In this document: positions 1 to 9,226 of the stretch, one piece after another
Position numbering within the stretch: the first letter of the stretch is position 1
How the letters are laid out: every line of letters starts with the position of its first letter
Assembly: GCA_011316305.1 (NCBI GenBank)
Contig: SAUG01000089.1
Location: forward strand, 1 to 64,000
DNA length: 64,000 nt
Source of the DNA: Rusavskia elegans
Lineage: Eukaryota > Ascomycota > Lecanoromycetes > Teloschistales > Teloschistaceae
Direction of reading: 5' to 3'
Translations under genes and position numbers: made by a program
The notes under the pieces: model-generated
What the model was told of the DNA's origin: nothing
The model's input: only the letters and a program-made list of their open reading frames with translations
Database searches by the model: none

Positions 1-461
1 TCTTCTCCGTCTTCTCCGTCTTCTCCGTCTTCTCCGTCTTCCCAAACCTCAGTCTGGTCCGATATTATATCTGCATCTCGCTCAATCTCGTACAAATATA
101 CGCTGCATATCAAATTCCAAGGATACGGTAAGTAACGGTGAGGACAGAGGAATATAGCTTTATAATGGCGCTCGGTGGTCTTCGAATGGGGAGTTATATA
201 TAATGAGCCAAACCCTACGATTATTTACACCGTCGAGGATGTTATTGAGACAAGGGAGCGGCTATTGATAACACTTCATTGCGTGCGTGACGGCTCTTGC
301 ATGAATAATTTGAGGTACTGGAGACATACGGCACTCTAATATATTCACCGACGATGGGAGCTATATACATACCCTATTTCCATTGACCCTTTCCCATAAT
401 TCATATAGTACAATGACAACCCTATCTTCCCCTCATTAACCCGTTCCAAACAACACAACAC
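1..461. other. Intergenic edge with 9-bp microsatellite
   Basis: The first 40 or so bases are about four and a half copies of the 9-mer tcttctccg, cut by the window edge. On the minus strand one frame would read as an acidic GED repeat, so this could be the end of a neighbouring coding region, but nothing after it supports that. The rest is the 3' flank of the DHODH gene; no gene is recognised. Confidence 0.5.
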
Positions 462-2468
462 TCACCTCACCGGCCCCTGCTCCTTCTTTCTCGCCGCCAA
501 GTCCTCCCTCATTTCCATTTTAATCTTACTGATTGTGCCGATCCCGCCGTATACCAGCGCCGTATAGACTTGAGCGACATCTGCTCCGGCTTCTAGAATT
601 TCCAAAGCCTGAGGACCAGATGTTATACCACCTGTAGCAAAGATGACCTTTCGTCTCGGCGGATCTGAAGATGATGAAGAAGAGGAAGGAGGGGCGGAAG
701 AGGAGGGAGAAAGGGAGGGAGACGGGACACTATCGTCTTTTGATGAAGTAGCTGTTGGGTTTTCTGTTTGTGATGCTGGCGATGAGCTGGATTCTGCGGC
801 GGTGCTCGAGGAAGAGGAGAAGGGTTTGGTACGTTCGGGGAGACGGATGATGGGTTGGGATTGCGAATCAGTGGCTGCTTCCAGGCTTTGCGGCTTGAGG
901 TGTTGTTTGTCGCGAGAGACGGAGGCCTCGACCTCGCTGTCGGTGATGGGGGGTTGTGTCTCCTTATGAGTCTCAAGGAGTGTTGATCTGACGGTGGAAG
1001 CGATCGAAGAGGCTATTGAGGGCTGGTCTTTGCTGTCTGAAGAGGGAGATTTAGCCGTCTGCTCGGATTCCCCCAAAGGTTGTTGGGTTGATGGGGTTTT
1101 GGTCGTTGATGATGGTTGACTGTTTTCGTCCGCTCTCATATACGAGGACTCATCGAGAATTTTACGATATCGCTTTACAAGGGCCACCGTTCGGCCAAAC
1201 GTCGAAGGACCGGAGTATCCACCTGCCTCCGACAGGTACCTTTGCTCTTGCTCTGAGATTGAATACCCCGGCAAAGGATCAGGTCTCTTCTTCGTCGTAT
1301 TCCCAACCACCACGCCGTCAACACCACTATCCCACACAGCATCACAGATCCCTCTTACGTCCTCTTCTGAATCCTCGTCTGGCGAGACTTTGACCATGAC
1401 GTGTACCGGCGTTTTTCTCTTTACCTTCCGTGCCGCGCCCACGACTGCCTCGAGAATATCCGTTAGAGGCTCGGTCTTCTGAAGTGATCGTAGTCCTGGC
1501 GTATTTGGAGATGAGACGTTCACAACAATTATATCGGCATAACGTCCTAAAAGAGATGTACAGTAAACATAATCTTTCTTGACAGATTCAATGTCCTCAT
1601 CTTTGGTCCACTTGTTCTTCGCGATTTGCACAGCTAGAAGCTTTCCTTCCTGCAAGCTTCCGGGGGGCACGCCAGCCTCTCCGTCGAGTATAATTTGCTC
1701 TCCTTGTTCATCGATCCCCAGTCCCATATGATATGCATATTCGCGAAGCCGCTGCCTCAGCCGCATCGCTATGTAATCCGCCCCTTCAGAGTTCAGACCA
1801 TAACGGTTTATCAATGCGTTCTGACTTTTAATCCGCCATACTCTTGGCTTCGGGTTCCCTTCCTGGGGCTGTGGTGTAACTCCTCCAATCTCAACAATGG
1901 CAGGTCCAGCTGAAAGCAGCACATCCGGGATTTCACAGTGCTTGTCTATGCCCGCTGACGTTCCAATTGGATTGCGTAGCCTATGTCCAAAGACCTCCAC
2001 AGCCAGATCGCCTTTTGCATCTGGATCTCCTCTTTCTCGGGGATGAAGACCGAACCTGCCGAGTGCTTTTAAAGCTCTATTGCCAAACTCGTGGGCATCT
2101 TCTGCGTCGGTAAACCAGTACCGCAGACATGGGATGACGAGGTATTCATGGAAACTTGATCTTGTATCGGTCGTGTAGTAGAATCCGAAAATGAGTGTAA
2201 GGCTAAGCGTAGTGCCCAGGAGGAGGTTCTTGAGACGAGTCAGAGATGATCTGGCATCTTGCGCTGTGTTTGTAGAGGCTACAGCAGCGGCTGTAGTTGA
2301 TGCTGTGCGAAGCTGGCAAACGGGGATGTTCAATTGTGTCCGTGATCGGCTGGTCAATTGCAGCGTGCTGTTCGATGAGCGGTAAACACTCTCGCGGCGG
2401 ATTGGTCGTGGCTTTTGGACGCGAGGCAACGATGACCTGACGAAGGGTATTGATCTCGAGCAAGCCAT
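462..2468 (-). CDS. Dihydroorotate dehydrogenase (quinone), mitochondrial
   Basis: Class 2 DHODH, 668 residues, no intron. It oxidises dihydroorotate to orotate with ubiquinone as acceptor, the fourth step of pyrimidine synthesis, at the mitochondrial inner membrane. Residues 1-55 are Arg/Ser-rich like a targeting peptide, and residues 81-99 form a membrane helix. The FMN/orotate core shows GTSAGIDK, GNPKPR, NRYGLNSEG, the class 2 catalytic-serine motif NVSSPNTPGLR, MVKVSPD, VVGNTT, then ATGGITSG and YTALVYGG for FMN phosphate. Residues 439-606 (bases 651-1154) are a Ser/Pro/Thr-rich disordered insertion between the last two barrel strands, where the family normally has a short loop. All core motifs remain, so the enzyme should be active. 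The symbol varies between fungi (URA9/pyrD-type), so none is given. Confidence 0.95.
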   Translation of the reverse strand: MACSRSIPFVRSSLPRVQKPRPIRRESVYRSSNSTLQLTSRSRTQLNIPVCQLRTASTTAAAVASTNTAQDARSSLTRLKNLLLGTTLSLTLIFGFYYTTDTRSSFHEYLVIPCLRYWFTDAEDAHEFGNRALKALGRFGLHPRERGDPDAKGDLAVEVFGHRLRNPIGTSAGIDKHCEIPDVLLSAGPAIVEIGGVTPQPQEGNPKPRVWRIKSQNALINRYGLNSEGADYIAMRLRQRLREYAYHMGLGIDEQGEQIILDGEAGVPPGSLQEGKLLAVQIAKNKWTKDEDIESVKKDYVYCTSLLGRYADIIVVNVSSPNTPGLRSLQKTEPLTDILEAVVGAARKVKRKTPVHVMVKVSPDEDSEEDVRGICDAVWDSGVDGVVVGNTTKKRPDPLPGYSISEQEQRYLSEAGGYSGPSTFGRTVALVKRYRKILDESSYMRADENSQPSSTTKTPSTQQPLGESEQTAKSPSSDSKDQPSIASSIASTVRSTLLETHKETQPPITDSEVEASVSRDKQHLKPQSLEAATDSQSQPIIRLPERTKPFSSSSSTAAESSSSPASQTENPTATSSKDDSVPSPSLSPSSSAPPSSSSSSSDPPRRKVIFATGGITSGPQALEILEAGADVAQVYTALVYGGIGTISKIKMEMREDLAARKKEQGPVR

Positions 2469-2805
2469 TCCGGCGAGTCAGAAGCCTTTCCCACCGCTGC
2501 AATGGCTGGCGAGAAGTGGTAGTTCTCTGTCTCCAAGAGTCCAAGAGTTTCCTCGTACTCGTAAAGACAGGTGCTAAGCGACGCTAACCCTGTTCCTGGC
2601 ATTTACCCCTTTTCGAGATCTTGGTGTGAGGCAGGGGATGGAAGGACATCGATATACTCCAACGAAGAAACATCACTTTTACTGTTGGCATGAGAATGCG
2701 ATTAAACCATTATATACAGGTACAGGGACACTCAACTCCAAGTCCTGAGTCCTCCGCACTGGAAGCCGGCCTACTGACCCAAACGCCTCCAAATGAAAAG
2801 CGAAC
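2469..2805. promoter_or_regulatory. DHODH upstream / PDI downstream interval
   Basis: A 337-bp gap between two minus-strand genes. It should hold the DHODH promoter and 5' leader plus the PDI 3' end. I see no distinct motif. Confidence 0.35.
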
Positions 2806-5220
2806 TCAGTCGGCTTTCCCGTAGGGCCCGCCTGAGCTCAACCAGCCTTCTTTACCATCAAGCTGAAAGAAACCACCGCTGCCTGAAAGACCCCTGCTCC
2901 TCCGTATTCTGTCCTTACCCCAGTATGCACCAAAAACGACGCCAATCATTAGAAGAATCGTCAGGAAAGGATGACTGGCCATGCCCCCTCGAGCCTGGTA
3001 GAACACATGCTTTATTGGGCCAGCCGTCGATCTCGAGCTGAGCTGAGGCGGATTAGAAACCACTTTAGGAAGTGTCTCCAAGATTGACGTTCGTGAGGGT
3101 ACGATAGGCGCTCCAGATATTGTGTGATCCCAGTAACGATGGTTCTGCCCAACTATTAGTGTCCAGACAAAAGAGCACGAACGGATAACATACGTCTTCA
3201 TCGATGATGACAACCCTTTCACCATCAATAGCCACATTAATCCCGTATGTCGTTCGGATCCATCTATCCCAAAAGACTCCGTCGACCCAGGCAAAGCCGA
3301 CCTGCTTCTTGTCATTTTCGCTAATATCGATATGTATACTTTTGGCATTCCGCAGCGCCCTTTGATCACCACGGTCTTCGGCTTCCTCGATTCTTAGTTG
3401 CTTCGAGTCTCGCAACTCCTGGCGTTCCAACTGAAAGGCATGAGTTTGTTTTTCCATCCAGTCCAGCGCGGCGTTCTTGATCTCTCTCTTGTCCAAGACG
3501 AACTCATCCGCCCGCTCACGAGACAGGATACCCAGCACAACGTATCGGTTTGTCATGATTTCTCTCGAATTCGATGCCGTCAATTCTGGCACGAGCGGAA
3601 GCCATACGGATTGCATCCAGCCTAGTACTCGGCGGAAGTCCCGCATCTCTGCCGGAGACAGAGCGCTGTAATAGCTCGGCCTTCCATCCCGAGAGACCAG
3701 GAGTTTCGGCCAAGTTGAAATCTTGAATCTTTCAGCTAGCGCGGCACTATCTGTTTTTACAAGCTTCGCATGACCGACCAGGCTCAACGTCAGGCGCTCG
3801 AGCGCCGCAAAGTCCTCGCTCGTCGTGGCGTGATCGAAGAAATACAGAAAAATCACTTCTTCCGACTCTTCCAGCTCTTTGAATTGCGCAGCGTCGACGT
3901 AGTCGACACCCATACCAACATCCAACGCTTTCTTTGCGTAGCTCACCAGATCACCGAGGCCTCGTAGACCTTCGTACTCCACGCGCTCACCGCCTCGGAA
4001 AAAGTGAATCGTTGGATAGCCTTTGACTCGGACATCTTTGCAAAGTCTTGCCTCCACGTCACAATTTACCTCACCAATGTTGAGTTTGCCTTGCAGCTCC
4101 TTTGCCATCTGATGCCAACTGGGGGCGAGAGCCTGGCAATGATGGCACCATGGGGCGTAGAATTTGACGAACCATGGATCCTGGGTGTTAGTCACAAGCT
4201 TCTGAAAGCTTTCCTGAGAAAGGGCGATAGATGCTCCCGCTGGGTTTGGGGTAGTACTTGGCTTCTTGGGGTTCTTTGATGCCTTAAGCGCTTTAGCTTT
4301 TGGCGTTTCCGTCTCTTTGCGATCTGCCGCAGGCGCCGATACATCAGCCTCCAAAGCAGCCTCGTTGTGTTTTTCTCCGGCTTCTTTCCCTGCAGCAACA
4401 TCCTTGTCTTTATTTGCTGGAACTTCAGGTTTGGCGCCAGTGTCGACCGAGTTTGCTCCAGGTTCCGGTAATTTGACACCTTCTGTTGGCCTTGATCCTG
4501 GACGGGTGGATTCCAAAGTCTGTTCGACGAAAGCACTTAAGCCTGCCATATCTTTGTGACCATCAAATTTCTTGACCAATTTCGATTCCTTGTATAGCGA
4601 GAAAGTAGGAAAGGCATTGATCTCACGCGCAGAACAAGCATCGCCAAACGCAGTGCAGTCGATGGAAGCGAAGTGGAAATCGTAGTATCGTTCGAACGAG
4701 TTCAGGGAGGTCTTGGTATCGGATGTGGATTTGGGAGATGAGACTGGTTTCGATGTCTGTGACGCTTTCAGCCATGATATGTGACTTACCCAAGTGAAGG
4801 AGCACAAACGTAATAGTACTCGTAGAGAGTCTGCCACGTCGGGGCTATCGCTTGGCAGTGGTGACAGTAGGGCGAGTAATGCTTGACGAACCTGCGTTGG
4901 AAGACTCAGTAGGACGAAGAGGACTCCCAATAGGCTGTGCAAAAGGTGTCATACCAATAGCCCTTACTGGTGTCTTTGTCGAAGTCATCGCCGTTCAGCT
5001 CTTTCATGGGCGGCACCTCCAGACCGTTGAAGATGGTATTTGTGTCGGATACAGCTTCACTGTTGGTCGCACCGGCCTTTGCTCCTGCATCTACCAGTCC
5101 TCCCTTGGTCTCTGACAGAACATCTTCCACGGTGCTCTTTTCCAGCTTGCTATCCGGCGAGGCGAATGTTGGGGCGAGAAGGCTCAAAGAAAGTAAAGCT
5201 TGCGCTAGAAGGCACCGCAT
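2806..5220 (-). CDS. Membrane-anchored protein disulfide isomerase, two thioredoxin domains
   Basis: Four exons (5220-4955, 4891-4810, 4756-3194, 3144-2806) give 749 residues. Introns are 63, 53 and 49 bp (donors gtatga, gtttgt, gtatgt) and all junctions keep frame. The start at 5220 gives a clean signal peptide (MRCLLAQALLSLSLLAPTFA); an in-frame Met nine codons upstream would bury it. The first thioredoxin domain has the active site SPYCHHCQA and is interrupted by introns 1 and 2. An acidic/Lys linker follows, then a second domain with APWCHHCQA and the cis-Pro segment GYPTIHFF. A long C-terminal region ends in one membrane helix (FLTILLMIGVVFGAYWG) and a basic tail. This resembles fungal ER-membrane PDIs of the TMX/Eps1 type; the likely role is disulfide formation or quality control in the ER. 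No KDEL or KKXX signal is seen, so retention would depend on the membrane anchor. Confidence 0.88.
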
Positions 5221-6765
5221 GACGCCTGCACCAAGCCAGAAGCTCAAGCACCTTGGTGCTACAAAAGAGCGAGCGGATCAAACCGGAGTGGAGGTCCACT
5301 CGATGTTAACGGGCTCAAGAGTCGAGGTGAGGCAGCTATTCATCGACTGGTGCCGGAAATCGGTCCAGGATTGCGGATGGAAGAGAGTGTTAATCGCAGC
5401 GATGGCGATAAGGTATCGTGTAGTTGTGACGGCGAGGGCACGGGCGCAAATGAAACCGACCTGTAAAAGTATCCCGTTACGGTTAGCAGCGAGCGAGCGG
5501 AGCGCCTTGCTCAGTGCAATCAAATAATGGCCCGTTCAATTATCCGCTGTATTTGTCTCAACGATTATCAAAGGCACCTGGCTGCACTTGATACTCTACC
5601 ACCGATCGACGGACATATGATATGAGGACTCATAACTATCTTGAGCATCGTGGTCCGAGACTGGTATTACGGTATAGCGTAGGCGGTGGCAAGACGAAGA
5701 TATGTCCAAGGTAGAGTATTTACATCCTTCCCAATAGCCCCTGAATTCCTACTCCTACAGAAGTATTCTCAATGTCAACACATGGCAACCATCCTCACAT
5801 TTCTGAAAATAGCATCTTGTCAGCCGCTGTTACCTTTTTATATGCAGCATTCTCGCTACCTGATGTACGTAACGTCCGCGAGTGCATATGGCGTCAATCA
5901 TGAACACAAGCGATACGCCAACGTGATTGAGTCACATAATGGCTATTGGGAAGAGAAAATGTCGAGCCTAATAGTATTGAGAGAAAGGTACATCATGATC
6001 TTTTTGTTTTAGAGATCTCCGTTCAAAGATTTCCTCTCATAAGTTAACGTGACGTCCGTGTACCATATGTGGTATCCAAAAACAAGTCTGCGCTCCACGA
6101 AACCAGGCTGCACATCTTCGTTGGTGAGGAACGCTTGGGCCTTAGACTGTGAGAGCGGTGTGCACTGCTCAGACTGGAGTCAACGGCCATCGGTCCTGTT
6201 GTGAATGTTTCATTCCATCTCATCTTTCATCCACAGGTCGTTTCGTCAATGTTGTAGACATCACCAGCACAGCATCCGCACAATTATCATAAAGAGTATG
6301 TTCAGCTCTGATGTTCTTTCGATTTAGCTGACCTAAGATGGATACAGCCCCCAAGTGGTATGGCTGACCCAAATAACAACTGCAGCCTAAGTAACATGGC
6401 TGAAACTAACATAAACAACAGCCCCCGGTGGTATGGCTGAGTCAAATAAGGACCCATCCTGCCATGGCCGCAACCTCTTCGATGACGACAAAATGAGACG
6501 ACAAAACGCAAGCGATGGAAAAAGGGATTGTCAAAATATCCCCACTTGGTATATTCCATGCTATCCTGCAACTTCTGGATCCGAACATGATACGATACGA
6601 AACTTTGACATGCTGAAATATGGCGACGCGATCGGTATATGGTGTAGAGAAAGCAGACAAGAAAAATGTAGGCGGTGAATTGCTGTAAAGCATTAACATC
6701 GACATGGGAGGAAGGGGTGAGTTTCGGTACCTCAAGACGGTAGGAAGCTAAGGACTCGTGAAGGA
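5221..6765. other. 1.5-kb intergenic interval with short tandem repeat
   Basis: Upstream of the PDI gene and downstream of a small membrane-protein gene. Open frames here are short and without recognisable features. The only structure seen is a degenerate three-copy repeat at 6345-6451. Confidence 0.4.
6345..6451. repeat. Degenerate three-copy tandem repeat, ~37 bp unit
   Basis: Copies begin near 6345, 6383 and 6419. The outer two share cagccccc, then gtggtatggctga and a cAAATAA end; the middle one is more diverged (cagcctaagtaacatggctga). No function is apparent. Confidence 0.55.
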
Positions 6766-7360
6766 TCAGACTCTTTCATCCCCTACTGGTGACTCTTCTA
6801 AGACCCTCAAAGACGGACCGTTGTCGTCGTCGGGATGATGATCGTAAGGTCGATTGTCGGGGTTCCAGCGTTTAGGTAGGATGCCGGTCAGGGTGACACA
6901 CAAAAGGATCCCAATGTTCCCAGCAAGGGGTCCAAATGCCAACAGCGGTGGCTTGTCGACGATGAGATGCGTGATGACGAGGAACGTGCTACAGAATCCG
7001 ACAGCCATAACCGCAAGGTATAGTAGACCGATCAACCAAGGGTTCCATACATTAGCACACGTATGGTTTTTAGAGTCATGGACTCACCCTTTCAATGATT
7101 CAAAGAATCTGCGATTGCTCTCTAGAAGATAGAGGCCGAGCAGGCTCCAGAGCAGGAACAGACTAAATGTTGTGTTAGTCAGTGTCTTGAAGACTCTGGA
7201 AGACGACATACATAGCATCCGCGCCCTGATATCGAGTTCCTTTGATATTTGACCCTTCTGTGGTAATAGAGAGAGCACACAAAAGTATCATTACCATGCA
7301 GATGCGGAATTTGTAGGTGAAGGTATATTCTCTGCTGGGCATTGCGTCCATTATCCGCAT
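6766..7360 (-). CDS. Putative small multi-pass membrane protein (model incomplete)
   Basis: Exon 1 (7360-7212) and the following exon from 7162 join across a 49-bp intron with donor gtatgt, branch-like ctgactaac and acceptor ttag, keeping frame. Hydrophobic segments include CMVMILLCALSIT, LFLLWSLLGLYLL, LIGLLYLAVMAVGFCSTFLVI and IGILLCVTLTGIL; the tail is hydrophilic and acidic and stops at 6766. The second junction is unclear: after FESLK the frame meets a TGA inside gggtgagtcc. A branch-like tgctaat follows with no AG near it; the next AG is roughly 100 bp from the donor and would delete most of a membrane helix. The gene may use an odd acceptor, be damaged, or be misread. I do not recognise the family. 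Confidence 0.45.
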
Positions 7361-7720
7361 CGGTGTCTGTCGGTAGCTGCTGGCGGTGCGAATGATTGTG
7401 TAGTGATGATCGATTGTGGTTCATCGTCCCTCGAAATCAGGCGTATGGCCATCGGCTTTTGTATGATGAGTAGCAGGGCAAGAGTTGTCGAGCCACCGTG
7501 GACTTCCATGCTTCTGTGCTACCTCTGGTATAGGAACCTGGTGGCCAAGTTCATTTCATAGGTCTTGAAGACTCTGTATTACTTTGTCCGCAAGGCACAC
7601 CAGCTGCTTACAAATGAGCTGGCGAACTGCGGGAAGATCCCCTTTTTCCGGGTAGTGAAAAGTCGGTAAAAGACTGAGGATCAGGGCTCTCACTATTAAT
7701 GGTCAGATGCTTTGATTCTG
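7361..7720. other. Short intergenic interval, nothing recognised
   Basis: Upstream flank of the small membrane-protein gene. No motif or conserved frame is seen. Confidence 0.35.
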
Positions 7721-8195
7721 GCATTGCCTTATGTGGTACATCAGCCTTGGAATGTTTGCATTGGCAGATCCAGCCGTCGAACCAGGTCCTGTGCTTTCTG
7801 TGCTCCATGGTCAGAGGTCCCGCCCTGTGCACACAGCTGATTGACCGAGGTGTGTGAATGGATGTCATTTCTCCTTCAATCCCTGGACGTTTACGAGCTG
7901 TGATACTCAACGGTAGGCTCCCCTTGCTCTGGCTGACACGCCAGGAGTGTTGCCCAATCATGTACTTCTAGCATTGCCTTGTGTGATGCCGTAACCTCGA
8001 ATCATGTAGGTCGACAGATCCAGACGTCGAATCAGCTGCTGTGCTTTCCGTGCTCCCTGGTCAGAAGTCCTGTCTCGCGTACTAACATGAATGGCCAGTG
8101 TGTAAGGACGTCCCGTCTCCTCTTCATCCTCAAATACGGTAGTCTTGTGACACTCGATGAGAGGCTCTCCTTGCTCTGGCTGGCGCCCTTGGAGG
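7721..8195 (-). repeat. Diverged tandem duplication of a coding-like segment
   Basis: Copy A (about 7721-7944) and copy B (about 7971-8195) lie 250 bp apart in direct orientation. Both start gcattgcctt and share agatccag, cgtgctcc/tgtgctcc, tggtcag and ccttgctctggctg blocks; identity is roughly 70 percent by eye. On the minus strand copy B is open (QPEQGEPLIECHKTT and later RKAQQLIRRLDL). The matching frame of copy A reads QPEQGEP, GAQKAQDLVRRLDL but has several stops. So copy A is a decayed duplicate of whatever copy B encodes. Confidence 0.6.
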
Positions 8196-8224
8196 GTAGA
8201 CGGGTAGCTACAGCGCGAGGACAT
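7958..8224 (-). CDS. Possible gene fragment (intact copy of the duplicated segment)
   Basis: An 88-codon frame covering copy B of the duplication. Its protein is charged and soluble, with a basic stretch RKAQQLIRRLDL. That the neighbouring copy retains the same reading of this part despite stops suggests it was once coding. I do not recognise the family and cannot find flanking exons, so it may be a fragment or the terminal exon of a decayed gene. Confidence 0.3.
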   Translation of the reverse strand: MSSRCSYPSTLQGRQPEQGEPLIECHKTTVFEDEEETGRPYTLAIHVSTRDRTSDQGARKAQQLIRRLDLSTYMIRGYGITQGNARST

Positions 8225-8551
8225 CCGGCCAGGCTGACTACATCTCGAGCTACGAGCAGCATTTCATCTCCCACCTCTGACCTTCTTCAACAGATCTGCC
8301 GTACATTGTTCGATCAGTTTTTCCGAACTCTGCAAGAACGAACAGTCGAAACTCTGAAGCAACTTTGGAGGCCAGATTCAGAGTCTACCGGTGACAGAGC
8401 CACGCCGCTGAGTTGGTCGTAACTCCCTGCAAAAGGTGACCGATCTCTGATTCACCGTTCTAAGCAGCAAAAGCGCCACACGCCGCCTCATCAGCAATAC
8501 CTTCCTCCAGGACACCAGCAAGAGACTTGATCACAGATCGAGATAGTACCC

Positions 8552-9226
8552 ATGGACTTCTTAGGTCTTCTATGGACGTCCATATATGGTCTTGCACTCT
8601 TCCATGACTGTCGGACGGTAGTGCGACTGGTCTCCAAGGCCACAACCGTAACGAAAGGCAAACAATACATACCAAGCGATTCCAAGCACGAGAACCTATC
8701 GAGCCCTCGTTTGTGCTGCAAAACAACGACAACCACAAGACTCTTTCAGGCCATCATTCTTGCGTTCGGGAAGCTGCTGCTCCCGATTCAGTGGGTCGTT
8801 GTCGTTGTCACGACTCAGGAACGTACGAGCTCTCTCTTAAACCAAGACTCAACCTCACAGCAACTGCTCAATGCTTTCGGCACTGCAATCGACGCATGGG
8901 AGCTTACGGCGTTGGTCTTCATTACATTCACAATCAGCCAGAAGATCTGGGGGCCGGCCTGGGTGATCATGACGACTTGCAGTGGACCTGCCACACATAT
9001 CATCATTCTCAGTTGGGTTGTTGGCATCTTCACCGTCATAACTTCCGCCCATCTCGAGCTTTCGGTTTTCGAGACATTCCTGGTGTTTGTTCCCTGCTCC
9101 ACGAGTGTTGCTGCAAGTCTGGGTTTACTCTGGCATGATCCGGTTTACTTCAACAAGGCGCCCGTTGATGATAGAAGCCCGTCATCCAAGACAGTCATGG
9201 ACCAGGGCTGGACTGTTGACGCATGA
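8552..9226 (+). CDS. Putative multi-pass membrane protein
   Basis: A 224-codon frame from ATG to stop with about five hydrophobic segments: FLGLLWTSIYGLALF, AIILAFGKLLLPIQWVVVVV, LTALVFITFTI, IIILSWVVGIFTVIT and FLVFVPCSTSVAASLGLLW. The C-terminal tail is polar. An in-frame stop lies shortly upstream, so the ATG at 8552 is the natural start unless an upstream exon joins. No conserved motif is recognised. It sits in a gene-poor stretch, and an intron in the polar part (residues 35-65) cannot be excluded. Confidence 0.45.
   Translation: MDFLGLLWTSIYGLALFHDCRTVVRLVSKATTVTKGKQYIPSDSKHENLSSPRLCCKTTTTTRLFQAIILAFGKLLLPIQWVVVVVTTQERTSSLLNQDSTSQQLLNAFGTAIDAWELTALVFITFTISQKIWGPAWVIMTTCSGPATHIIILSWVVGIFTVITSAHLELSVFETFLVFVPCSTSVAASLGLLWHDPVYFNKAPVDDRSPSSKTVMDQGWTVDA

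Noticed and set aside
643..969. Plus-strand 108-codon frame opposite the DHODH insertion
   Set aside because: It mirrors the Ser/Pro-rich insertion as a Glu-rich antisense read and has no independent support.
5278..5523. Minus-strand 81-codon frame upstream of the PDI gene
   Set aside because: No domain, no introns, and it lies in the expected PDI leader and promoter.
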